Source: an uncultured Lachnospiraceae bacterium | GTDB lineage: Bacteria > Bacillota > Clostridia > Lachnospirales > Lachnospiraceae | Length of the DNA: 36,152 bases | Reading direction: 5' to 3' | Assembly (NCBI GenBank): GCA_902785055.1 | Contig: CACZXG010000029.1 | Location: 1-36,152 of the forward strand | Shown: piece by piece, positions 1 through 7,348 of the stretch | Layout of the letters: every line of letters begins with the position of its first letter | How positions within the stretch are numbered: the first letter of the stretch is position 1 | Position numbers and translations under genes: made by a program | The notes under the pieces: generated by a model | The model's database searches: none | Seen by the model: only the letters and a program-made list of their open reading frames with translations | What the model was told of the DNA's origin: nothing

Positions 1-75
1 AAGATTGAGGATCAGAAGGTCCGTCATTTTATTCAAAAATCTCTGGAACGGGCTTCCCTCTTCAAAAAAATTCAC
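1..75 (-). CDS. YesL/DUF624-like membrane protein, N-terminal 25 codons only
   Basis: The minus strand reads from a GTG at 75..73 in an open frame to the window edge and encodes MNFFEEGSPFQRFLNKMTDL followed by LILNL. This resembles the start of DUF624 (YesL-type) membrane proteins, which typically open with a short acidic segment, an SP-F-RF-NK stretch and a first helix beginning D-L-x-x-LNL. GGAGGAGG lies 6 nt upstream of the GTG. The GTG overlaps the TGA of the preceding exported-protein gene (GTGA), which indicates translational coupling. The family call rests on 25 residues, so it is tentative. The rest of the gene lies outside the window. Confidence 0.5.
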   Translation of the reverse strand, partial: MNFFEEGSPFQRFLNKMTDLLILNL

Positions 76-662
76 TTAGCGCCTCCTCCCTTTGCGACGT
101 TGCTTTCCTGGCTTCCGAACACGCTGATCCCTGTAGTGATCATCTTCTCGATCGTATCAAGAAAACCGTTCCACAGCACAGAAAAGAATCCTTCCGTTTT
201 CTTCTGGACCGCGTTCTGCGCGTCTCTGATCAGGGTATTCTCAGGAGCCTTTTCATTTTTCTTATACGTAGTCCGGATCCCGAACAGGTTCCTGGCCACA
301 GCGGACGGGGAGATCCCCAGCTCGTCCATCTCCTCCAGGGCTTCCCTGATGGATTTGCGGAGCGAGCCCTTGTCTACGCCGTCGATCGCTTCGTCCATCT
401 TCTTATAGAGGTCTTCGCCGATCTCCTTTCCCTGCTCAAGAAGGCTCTTATCCGAATCTTCTCCGGCCGCTTCCTCAGGAAGGCCCTCTTTCGCTTCGAG
501 AGGCTCTTCTTCAGCCGCTTCTTCAGGAATATTCTCTTCCGCTTCTTCGGCCACTTCGTTCGTGGCTCCCTCCGAAGCTGCGGCATAACAGACAGGTCCG
601 GCAGCGTATGTCAGGGCAAGCACTGCAGTCATCAGGATCGTAAACAGTCTTTTCTTCATCAT
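72..662 (-). CDS. Small exported acidic protein of unknown function
   Basis: I do not recognise a family. The product is about 196 residues. It starts with a clear signal peptide (MMKKRLFTIL then a hydrophobic run ending near VCYAAA), so it is probably secreted. The next 50 residues are almost entirely Glu, Ala and Pro. A charged, predicted-helical middle follows, then a short hydrophobic amphipathic stretch (FFSVLWNGFLDTIEKMITTG) near the end. I chose the ATG at 662 because GGAGG lies 6 nt upstream. The longer frame from 698 adds MEIKDNPPRRFS ahead of the signal peptide and would place that RBS inside the gene. It follows the metG terminator and overlaps the YesL-like gene by GTGA, so the two are probably co-expressed. 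Confidence 0.7.
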   Translation of the reverse strand: MMKKRLFTILMTAVLALTYAAGPVCYAAASEGATNEVAEEAEENIPEEAAEEEPLEAKEGLPEEAAGEDSDKSLLEQGKEIGEDLYKKMDEAIDGVDKGSLRKSIREALEEMDELGISPSAVARNLFGIRTTYKKNEKAPENTLIRDAQNAVQKKTEGFFSVLWNGFLDTIEKMITTGISVFGSQESNVAKGGGAK

Positions 663-696
663 AGAAAACCTCCGCGGGGGGTTGTCCTTAATTTCC

Positions 697-728
697 AAAA
701 CGGCTGTATTTTTTGCAAAATACAGCCG
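697..728 (-). terminator. Rho-independent terminator downstream of metG
   Basis: On the minus strand the sequence is a 12-bp perfect stem (CGGCTGTATTTT pairing with its complement) with a 4-nt loop, followed by TTTT. It sits 18 nt past the metG stop and ahead of the exported-protein gene, so it probably separates the two transcripts. Confidence 0.8.
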
Positions 729-745
729 CGCATTCCATTCTATGA

Positions 746-2782
746 TCAGCCGATCTCAGAACCGGCCGGGATATCCTTTCCGCTCTCAGGCGTCATCAGC
801 GCCAGAGATCCGTCGGGGCCTTCCGCGCACAGGAGCATGCCTTCGGATACGATCCCGGCAAGTTTGGCGGGCTTAAGATTCGTGATCACCATCACTTTTT
901 TGCCGACCATCTCTTCCGCGGAGTAGTACTTGCGGATTCCGGAAACGATCTGGCGCACCTCATCGCCGACCTTTACCTGGCTGCAAAGAAGCTTCTTGGA
1001 CTTCTTCACTTCCTCGCAGGCGATAACTTCGCCGACCTGGAACTGAAGCTTCGCGAAGTCGTCGATGGTGACTTCGGGCTTCTTCTCCACCGCAGGAGTT
1101 TCTGCTTCCTTGGCAGGCTCCGCAGCTTTCTCCTCAGATCCTGCGACCTTCTCCTTGGCCTTCTCCTCGAGCTTAGCCTGCTTCTGGGCCTCCTTGCGCT
1201 GTTTCTCCATGATCTTCTCAACGTCCTTCATGACGTCAGCTTCCTTGAGGCGCGCGAAGAGGATCTCAGGCTTGTCAGTGACCTTGTTTCCGGAAGGATA
1301 CAGGCCGAATGTGCCCAGTGTGTCGAAGCCGCGGATCTCGGTGTTAAGCATCTTCACGATCTTGTCCGCAGTCTCAGGCATAAACGGAGCCATCAGGGCT
1401 GTCCCGATCGTGATGCCTTCGATCAGGTTGTAGAGAACTGTAGAGAGACGGTCAGCCTTGGCCTCGTCCCTTGCCAGCACCCACGGCTCGGTCTCATCGA
1501 TATACTTGTTGAGTCTCTTGAATACAGCGAAAATCTCGGTCAGGGCGTCTGCCGCGCGCAGCTCGTCCATCTTGGCCTCGACTTTGTCGTAAGCGGCTGT
1601 CACAAAGGCCTTGAGGTCATCGTCGACGGGCTCTGCGGCGCCCTTGTCAGCCACAACACCGTCAAAATATTTATTGCTCATTGCAATGGTGCGGTTCACA
1701 AGGTTGCCCATCGTGTTTGCGAGATCGGAATTGATCCTCTCCACCACGAGTTCCCATGTGATGACACCGTCGTTCTCATAAGGCATCTCATGCACGACAA
1801 AATAGCGCACGGCGTCGACGCCGAAGATCTTCACCAGATCGTCCGCGTAAATGACGTTGCCCTTGGTCTTGCTCATCTTCTCTCCGCCCTGCAGCAGCCA
1901 GGGATGGCCGAATACCTGCTTGGGAAGGGGCTCGCCCAGCGCCATCAGGAAGATGGGCCAGTAAATGGTATGGAAGCGGACGATGTCCTTGCCGATCAGG
2001 TGAAGGTCAGCGGGCCAGTTCTTCTTGTACAGATCGCTGCTGTTTCCGTCTGCGTCATAGCCGATGCCGGTGATATAGTTGCTGAGTGCGTCAAGCCACA
2101 CATAGACAACATGGCCGGGTGCGAAATCTACCGGAATTCCCCATGTGAAGGAGCTTCTGGAGACGCACAGATCCTGCAGTCCGGGCAGCAGGAAGTTGTT
2201 CATCATCTCGTTCTTGCGGGATACGGGCTGGATGAACTCGGGATGTGTGTTGATGTGCTCGATCAGGCGGTCGGCATATTTCTTCATCCTGAAGAAATAC
2301 GCGTCTTCCTTGGCCTGGTGCACTTCACCGCCGCAGACCGGGCAGTATTTGCCGTCTACGACCTGAGAGGCAGTGTAGAAAGCCTCGCACTCTCTGCAGT
2401 ACATTCCCTCGTAATAGCCCAGATAGATATCGCCCTGCTCGTACAGTTTTCTGAAGATCTTCTGGATCTGGCGCTCGTGGTCTGCATCCGTTGTGCGGAT
2501 GAAGCGGTCATAAGAAGTGTTGACAAGATCCCAGAGTCTCTTGATCTCTCCGGCCACCTCGTCCACAAATTCCTTGGGAGTCTTGCCCGCTGCCGCGGCC
2601 CTGGACTCGATCTTCTGCCCGTGCTCGTCGCTTCCCGTCTGGAAATGCACGTCATAACCGTCGGCTCTCTTATATCTTGCGATACAGTCAGCCAGAATGA
2701 TCTCATATGTGTTTCCGATATGCGGTTTGCCGGAAGTGTATGCGATCGCTGTTGTAATGTAATATTTTCCTTTATTCTGCAT
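746..2782 (-). CDS. metG: Methionyl-tRNA synthetase with C-terminal tRNA-binding domain
   Basis: Cytoplasmic class I aminoacyl-tRNA synthetase that charges tRNA-Met using ATP. The HIGH-type signature is the HIGN variant at residues 21-24. The zinc knuckle has two Cys pairs (C129/C132 and C147/C150). The KMSKS loop reads KMSKT at about 302-306. A Lys/Glu/Ala-rich linker near 525-570 leads to an EMAPII/Trbp111-like OB-fold domain (about 575-678), which in MetRS supports dimerisation and tRNA binding. The 678-residue length fits the long, dimeric bacterial form. The ATG at 2782 follows GAGGGG by about 11 nt. The leader back to the map hairpin is only about 90 nt, too short for a T-box riboswitch. 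Confidence 0.97.
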   Translation of the reverse strand: MQNKGKYYITTAIAYTSGKPHIGNTYEIILADCIARYKRADGYDVHFQTGSDEHGQKIESRAAAAGKTPKEFVDEVAGEIKRLWDLVNTSYDRFIRTTDADHERQIQKIFRKLYEQGDIYLGYYEGMYCRECEAFYTASQVVDGKYCPVCGGEVHQAKEDAYFFRMKKYADRLIEHINTHPEFIQPVSRKNEMMNNFLLPGLQDLCVSRSSFTWGIPVDFAPGHVVYVWLDALSNYITGIGYDADGNSSDLYKKNWPADLHLIGKDIVRFHTIYWPIFLMALGEPLPKQVFGHPWLLQGGEKMSKTKGNVIYADDLVKIFGVDAVRYFVVHEMPYENDGVITWELVVERINSDLANTMGNLVNRTIAMSNKYFDGVVADKGAAEPVDDDLKAFVTAAYDKVEAKMDELRAADALTEIFAVFKRLNKYIDETEPWVLARDEAKADRLSTVLYNLIEGITIGTALMAPFMPETADKIVKMLNTEIRGFDTLGTFGLYPSGNKVTDKPEILFARLKEADVMKDVEKIMEKQRKEAQKQAKLEEKAKEKVAGSEEKAAEPAKEAETPAVEKKPEVTIDDFAKLQFQVGEVIACEEVKKSKKLLCSQVKVGDEVRQIVSGIRKYYSAEEMVGKKVMVITNLKPAKLAGIVSEGMLLCAEGPDGSLALMTPESGKDIPAGSEIG

Positions 2783-2850
2783 AGGTCATTTCCCCTCACG
2801 TAAATATTTCAAAAACCTGAAGCTGCGCCGAAGGCACTGCCTCCGAAAAC

Positions 2851-2870
2851 GCGCTCTTCGTTTTGAGCGC
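2851..2870. terminator. Hairpin between map and metG
   Basis: GCGCTC pairs with GAGCGC across an 8-nt loop. It starts just beyond the map stop codon. On minus it is followed by GTTTT, which makes a modest terminator for map. On plus it is followed by ATTTTTT. Partial read-through into metG is likely because no strong metG promoter is obvious in the remaining leader. Confidence 0.55.
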
Positions 2871-2875
2871 ATTTT

Positions 2876-3760
2876 TTAATAGCAAAGGACCTCGTGTCCT
2901 GTCTCCGTGACCAGCACCTGGATCTCCCACTGCGCGGAAGGCTTTCCGTCGGCTGTGTAGATCGTCCAGCCGTTCTTGTCATCCTGATAGATCTCATCCG
3001 TTCCCATATTGACCATGGGCTCGATGGTAAATACCATGCCGGGGACCATCAGCATCTCCTCGCCGGGCTTAGAGACATAACTTACGAAAGGATCTTCGTG
3101 GAACTCAAGGCCGATGCCGTGTCCGCCGATCTCCTTGACTACTGTATAGCCGTTCTTCACGGCGTGCTCGTGGACCTTGCTGCCCATATCTCCGAGTGTC
3201 GTCCACGGAATGACGTTTTCAAGGCCGATCTCCACGCACTCCTTCGTGACCTGCACCAGTCTCTTCTTCTCCTCAGACACCTCTCCGATGCAGTACATTC
3301 GCGAGGAGTCCGAGAAATATCCCCTGTAGATCGTGGAGCAGTCCACGTTGATGATGTCGCCCTCTTTGAGGATGTGGACTTCATCCGGGATCCCGTGACA
3401 GACTTCCTCATTAATAGAGGTGCATACGCTCTTGGGGAATCCCTCGTAGTGAAGCGGAGCCGGGATCGCGTTCATGGAGACTGTGGTCTCATAGACGATC
3501 TTATCGATCTCCTCGGTGCTCATGCCCGGATGAATGGCCGCCGCGACGGCGTCCAGGCACGCCATATTGACTTTGGCGCTCTCTTTGATGCCCTGAATCT
3601 GTTCCGGCGTCTTGATGATGCTCCGGTCGGGCACGATATGACCGCTGAGCTGATAACTTCTGATCTTCTCGTCAAAACGCATGTGGCAGCTCTTGTATTT
3701 CTTGCCGCTGCCGCACCAGCACGGGTCGTTTCTCTCTATTTTGGCTGCAAAATGGATCAT
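2876..3760 (-). CDS. map: Type I methionine aminopeptidase with N-terminal SEC-C zinc motif
   Basis: Removes the initiator Met from nascent proteins. From the chosen start, residues 10-26 form a SEC-C zinc motif (NDPCWCGSGKKYKSCH; C14, C16, C25, H26), an N-terminal extension common in clostridial MAPs. The M24 metallopeptidase domain follows, with the recognisable blocks VDCSTIYRGYFSDSSR (metal-binding Asp residues), GGHGIGLEFHEDP (His ligand) and FTIEPM (Glu ligand). The frame extends to a GTG at 3799, but that lies only about 10 nt past the -10 of a strong promoter. The ATG at 3760 gives a normal leader with GGAAGG upstream, although the spacing is long (14 nt). Confidence 0.95.
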   Translation of the reverse strand: MIHFAAKIERNDPCWCGSGKKYKSCHMRFDEKIRSYQLSGHIVPDRSIIKTPEQIQGIKESAKVNMACLDAVAAAIHPGMSTEEIDKIVYETTVSMNAIPAPLHYEGFPKSVCTSINEEVCHGIPDEVHILKEGDIINVDCSTIYRGYFSDSSRMYCIGEVSEEKKRLVQVTKECVEIGLENVIPWTTLGDMGSKVHEHAVKNGYTVVKEIGGHGIGLEFHEDPFVSYVSKPGEEMLMVPGMVFTIEPMVNMGTDEIYQDDKNGWTIYTADGKPSAQWEIQVLVTETGHEVLCY

Positions 3761-3808
3761 AATTTTGTGATCATCCTTCCATTTAGTACTTTTACACACT
3801 TAACCACA

Positions 3809-3837
3809 AGTATGGAATCTTTTCCCCTAAATGTCAA
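3809..3837 (-). promoter_or_regulatory. Sigma-A type promoter of map
   Basis: TTGACA (3837..3832) and CATACT (3814..3809) are separated by exactly 17 nt on the minus strand, a near-consensus housekeeping promoter. Its position argues against the upstream GTG as the map start. Confidence 0.8.
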
Positions 3838-3860
3838 GCAAGCCCCCCTGCTCCCGGGTC

Positions 3861-3899
3861 AAAAAAGAGACTGCCGGATGTCACTCCTTTGCAGTCTCT
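3861..3899 (-). terminator. Strong terminator ending the polysaccharide operon
   Basis: On minus, AGAGACTGC and GCAGTCTCT form a 9-bp perfect stem across a 16-nt loop, followed by a run of T (TTTTTTG). It begins 5 nt past the metallophosphoesterase stop and marks the 3' end of the long minus-strand operon. Confidence 0.9.
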
Positions 3900-3903
3900 G
3901 CCC

Positions 3904-4716
3904 TCATCTCACATAGAATTCCTCCGCGTCCTCAAGCCTCAGGCAGGCCAGCTGGGCGCGCTCCGCGGCTTTTCGGATCGCAGGGCTCTCGTCTTCCCCG
4001 CAGTACAAAAGCTTGGCGCCGCAGTCCAGGTCCACGAATTTCTCCCCGTAGAAGATCTTGTTGTATCTGGTCGCCCTGGGCTTTCTGAAAGGCCAGCTCT
4101 TTTCCGCCTTCATCCGGGTAAAATAGTAGTCCGTGATCGTATGACCACAGATCAGACAATGGTACTTTTTGTCTCCCCTGTATCCGGCAAATGGATCCTC
4201 CCGCAGAAGCAGTCTTCTCCATACCGCGTCACTTCGGCGATAGCGCTCAAGCGTAGGGCTGGGCACTGCGTCATAATAATAGGGGTATGCGTGGGCCAGC
4301 ATGTAGTGCTTCTCTCCGTCCAGACAATCGAAACTGTAAGGGAGATCACTGATCCACCGGCGGATCTCCCTCTGCCTGAGCCTGTCCAGGCGGCTGAACT
4401 CCGCCCAGGTTCCGGCACCGCGGTTGTTCACCAGCCAGTTCTGCGCGACCAGGTTGTCCGTGCCGTCTTCGTATCCTGTTTCCATCGTAGCCAGGAACAT
4501 CTCCTCGTGATTGCCCCTCAGGCAGTGCACGCGGTCGCTTGAGCGGTCCAGGTGCATTACGAACAGAAGCGTCTCCAGGGGATAAGCCCCCCAATCTATG
4601 TAGTCTCCCAGCAGATAGAGCTCATCTCCCTTTTCAGGGGCGAACTTTATCTTTTTCAGAAGTTTCTGGAACTGCGGCAGTGCGCCGTGTATATCGCTGA
4701 TCACATAGGTTGACAA
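3904..4716 (-). CDS. Calcineurin-like metallophosphoesterase (PPP-type)
   Basis: Predicted binuclear-metal phosphoesterase of 270 residues, related to bacterial PPP-family serine/threonine phosphatases and diadenosine tetraphosphatases. Visible motifs are DIHG (D8, H10), GDYIDWG (D38, D41), RGNHE (N69, H70) and later metal-binding His residues (AHAYPYY, CGHTITDYYF). The classical GDxxDRG motif has Trp in place of Arg, the residue that normally contacts phosphate, so substrate and activity are uncertain. The start is a TTG at 4716 with GGAG about 10 nt upstream; there is no nearby ATG. It is the last gene before the terminator, 31 nt after the FrhB-like gene, so it appears to belong to the glycan operon. 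Its substrate there is unknown. Confidence 0.85.
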   Translation of the reverse strand: MSTYVISDIHGALPQFQKLLKKIKFAPEKGDELYLLGDYIDWGAYPLETLLFVMHLDRSSDRVHCLRGNHEEMFLATMETGYEDGTDNLVAQNWLVNNRGAGTWAEFSRLDRLRQREIRRWISDLPYSFDCLDGEKHYMLAHAYPYYYDAVPSPTLERYRRSDAVWRRLLLREDPFAGYRGDKKYHCLICGHTITDYYFTRMKAEKSWPFRKPRATRYNKIFYGEKFVDLDCGAKLLYCGEDESPAIRKAAERAQLACLRLEDAEEFYVR

Positions 4717-4747
4717 TGGGGCTGTTCTCCGTTTCTTTCAAATGCGG

Positions 4748-5686
4748 TCAGGGCAGCATCTTTTGGATCTTCCTCTTAGCCCTGCGCAAAAAGGTGACCG
4801 ATCCGTAGTGTTCCATGACATGATCGATCCCGTGTTTTCTGTAGTCTCTCCAGAACTTGTGCCTGATCTCAGAGGGCTTTGTGGGCTCCTGCAGGTTCAG
4901 CTGCCAGCAGTCCGTCGTATTGCTCTCCCGCAGTTCCAGGTTCTCTTTGATCTCATCAAAGAGCTCTTTCCCGCGCTCTGTGTGGATCAGGACAAGGCTC
5001 GTCCCTATCTCGTCCGCGAAGTCCGGCATGCTCTTCTCTATATGCCAGAAGTCGCCGATCGTTATGTCTGTGTCTCTGTCCATCCTGGTGTAAGGGCACA
5101 AATGACAGGAAGGGCGGATCGTATAGCGGTCAGTGTAGATCCTTCTGTATTTTGCAATAGAGATCTCCTCGCCGTTTCTTTTGACCGTTCCCACAGACTT
5201 GCTCCAGCCGGTCTTCTTGTTCCTGAAATTCAGGTCGCTGAGTTTCCCCTCCTTTTCCAGGGAGCGGGCATACTCCGCCCAGATCAGGGGGCTGGGAGCG
5301 CCGTGACAGATGATATCTACAGTAAAGATCCTCCCGCTCATCCCGTTCATCTTCATGAACTGCATAAAACCCGCGGCCTGACATCCCAGTCCTGCGAACA
5401 TAAGCTTGCGTTCAGGGTTTTGCTTCAGCCAGTAAAGCGCCTCTTTCCACGAATCCAGCGCATAGCTCTGCATATACATGGAGCCCGATGACGCGTCCCT
5501 CTCTTCCTTTGTCAGGGCGAGCTTAAACTCCGTCCGGTGCTCTTCGTAATTATAGCGGGCGCACAGGACTGCATCGCCTCTCTCTAAAAAGACATCTGAG
5601 ATCGCGGTAAAAGCGCCGCCGGAAGAGCTTCTCTGCAGTATTTCCCTGTCTTTGACCCTGCAGGCATAGACCAGTGTGTTCTCCAT
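4748..5686 (-). CDS. FrhB-like (F420 hydrogenase/dehydrogenase beta subunit family) protein lacking its ferredoxin domain
   Basis: Similar to the catalytic part of the FrhB/FdhB-like flavoprotein family that recurs in polysaccharide loci next to WcaK/CsaB-like genes. Recognisable blocks are SSSGGAFTAISD near residue 20, SGSMYMQS, FAGLGCQAAGF and the C-terminal CHLCPYTRMDRDTDITIGDF. Full-length relatives begin with two 4Fe-4S motifs. This 312-residue product starts directly at YACRVKDREI, just after where the ferredoxin would end. The missing domain is encoded at the 3' end of the preceding flippase gene, only 10 bp upstream. The ATG at 5686 has GAGG 7 nt upstream, so separate translation is plausible. 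Role inferred: redox step on a glycan or its precursor. Confidence 0.85.
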   Translation of the reverse strand: MENTLVYACRVKDREILQRSSSGGAFTAISDVFLERGDAVLCARYNYEEHRTEFKLALTKEERDASSGSMYMQSYALDSWKEALYWLKQNPERKLMFAGLGCQAAGFMQFMKMNGMSGRIFTVDIICHGAPSPLIWAEYARSLEKEGKLSDLNFRNKKTGWSKSVGTVKRNGEEISIAKYRRIYTDRYTIRPSCHLCPYTRMDRDTDITIGDFWHIEKSMPDFADEIGTSLVLIHTERGKELFDEIKENLELRESNTTDCWQLNLQEPTKPSEIRHKFWRDYRKHGIDHVMEHYGSVTFLRRAKRKIQKMLP

Positions 5687-5695
5687 ATTACATCC

Positions 5696-7348
5696 TCATT
5701 TTCCCTGATCCCGCTTGAAGGCGCAAGCCTGCAGACATTTATGGCAGCGCACACACTTATCGGCGTCGATCACAGGATACAAAAAGCCCTCTTCATCCGC
5801 TTTCATTTCGATCGCCCCCACAGGGCAGACCGCATAGCAGGCACTGCATCCGCAGCAGCTGCTCTTATCATCCGCAAGAGCCGGAAGATCGGAAGCGTCC
5901 TTATCCGCCGAAGCGCCCGCTGTCCTTTTGCCGGTCCCCCTCTTTTTATTTAAGTACGCCATTCCTTTTTTCATTACGACCCTGACGAAGTCTTTGTTGA
6001 TCGCCATAAAGACGACGCATCCCACTGCCAGGTTGATAACGTTGAGGATCGGCATCTGCATAAAGCACATGATACTCTGCGCGGCCATGATCGTGAGAAT
6101 GATCAGCATGTGGGAGACATTGTATCTGACCTTTATGATCCTCTGCACGTCGATACTCCTGTAGACAAACAGGAAGAGATAGCTGATCAGAGTGGAGCCG
6201 GAAGCCGCGTAGAGACCGATCCAGCGGATCGTCGCAACGTCAACGATCAGGTTGATAGCCGCCGCGGCGGTAGTCGTGATCCCGACGCTCGCCGACTCCT
6301 TGTAAGCCACATAGATCCCTCCAAGGAAGGTGGACATACTAAAGAAGAACATGGCCGCAAAGAGGATGGGGATCTGATTGTAAGCTTCTGAGTAGTCGCC
6401 ACGGATCAGGAGCCTGAACAAAATGGGGGTCGCAGCGATCAGAAGCCCGAAAAATCCGGCCATGAGGTCGAACATGACCCGGAACATGGAGGAATAGTAT
6501 TCGCCTGCATCCCGGTCTTTGGACACCACCGCTGCATTCTCCTGCCATGCCATCGTAAATGTATTCTGAGCGATCGTCAGAAGCCCGGGGATCTTATTGG
6601 CGACCGCATAGACCGCGTTGGCCGCTACGCCCATAAAGAAAGTGACTACAAGGCGGTCCGATACCCTCATGACCCAGGCGGACATACTGTTGGGCACCAT
6701 GGGCCAGGAATAGCGGAGCATTTCTCTGATCTTGTCCTTGTTATAGTACTGGAAGTCAAAATAGCGGAAGATCCCCGCTCTGAAGACCAGATAGGCAAAA
6801 GAGAATACCGCTGACATCAGAAGTGCCGTCACTGTTCCCTTCAGTCCGGCTCTGAGCCAGTAGACGCAGATCACGGCAAAGATCATCTTGCCCATAGCTG
6901 CCAGGATCGCGCTGATGGAGTACTCCAGATTCTCATTGAGGCCTCTGCAGATCTGTCTCGCGACATTGCCCAGCACATCAAACAAAAAGTACAGGCAGAT
7001 CAGTATCCTGATCGTGCCGCCGGTCCCTCCAAGGCAGAAAAAAAGGATGAGCAAAGAAAGCAGGGAAGTCGGAATGACGAACACCACAATATTCGTCACG
7101 ATTTCCTTTACCTTTTCCTCATCGTCTCTTACATCGATCAGAAAGCGGAATGCCGCCGCCTGGATCTGCAAAGTGACCGTCGGCAGCAGAAGCGATTCCA
7201 GGATCGTGATCAGGTCATAGGTTCCCATCTCCTCCTTCGTAAGACATCCGGTGAGAATGGGAAGTGTTATAAAAGAGGCCAGCCTGGGCAGAAATGTCCC
7301 TATGGACAGTATAAGTGTATTTTTGGCCAGTTTACTCTCTCGACTCAT
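5696..7348 (-). CDS. Wzx-type polysaccharide flippase fused to a C-terminal 2[4Fe-4S] ferredoxin
   Basis: Residues 1 to about 460 form a polytopic MATE/MOP-superfamily flippase. The opening SKLAKNTLILSIGTFLPRL is typical of Wzx/RfbX proteins, and repeated hydrophobic helices follow. Such proteins move undecaprenyl-linked glycans across the membrane. A basic, Ala-rich linker (about 465-495) leads to a bacterial ferredoxin: CxxCxxCxxxCP at C498/C501/C504/C508 and CxxCxxCxxxC at C532/C535/C538/C542. That ferredoxin matches the N-terminus of FrhB-like proteins, and the next gene is an FrhB-like protein without it. No in-frame ATG or RBS-preceded start lies in the linker, so the sequence encodes one polypeptide. 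The start overlaps the end of the upstream gene by 17 bp. Confidence 0.9.
   Translation of the reverse strand: MSRESKLAKNTLILSIGTFLPRLASFITLPILTGCLTKEEMGTYDLITILESLLLPTVTLQIQAAAFRFLIDVRDDEEKVKEIVTNIVVFVIPTSLLSLLILFFCLGGTGGTIRILICLYFLFDVLGNVARQICRGLNENLEYSISAILAAMGKMIFAVICVYWLRAGLKGTVTALLMSAVFSFAYLVFRAGIFRYFDFQYYNKDKIREMLRYSWPMVPNSMSAWVMRVSDRLVVTFFMGVAANAVYAVANKIPGLLTIAQNTFTMAWQENAAVVSKDRDAGEYYSSMFRVMFDLMAGFFGLLIAATPILFRLLIRGDYSEAYNQIPILFAAMFFFSMSTFLGGIYVAYKESASVGITTTAAAAINLIVDVATIRWIGLYAASGSTLISYLFLFVYRSIDVQRIIKVRYNVSHMLIILTIMAAQSIMCFMQMPILNVINLAVGCVVFMAINKDFVRVVMKKGMAYLNKKRGTGKRTAGASADKDASDLPALADDKSSCCGCSACYAVCPVGAIEMKADEEGFLYPVIDADKCVRCHKCLQACAFKRDQGK

Noticed and set aside
2783..2875. A T-box or other riboswitch ahead of metG
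   Set aside because: The space is under 100 nt and holds only a short hairpin; no T-box sequence or antiterminator structure is visible.
2894..3916. A 340-codon plus frame opposite map
   Set aside because: It is a shadow of map, and it runs through the map promoter and into the neighbouring terminator.
5699..5860. A separate ferredoxin gene between the flippase and the FrhB-like gene
   Set aside because: There is no in-frame ATG or RBS-preceded alternative start in the linker; the only ATG there is in another frame.
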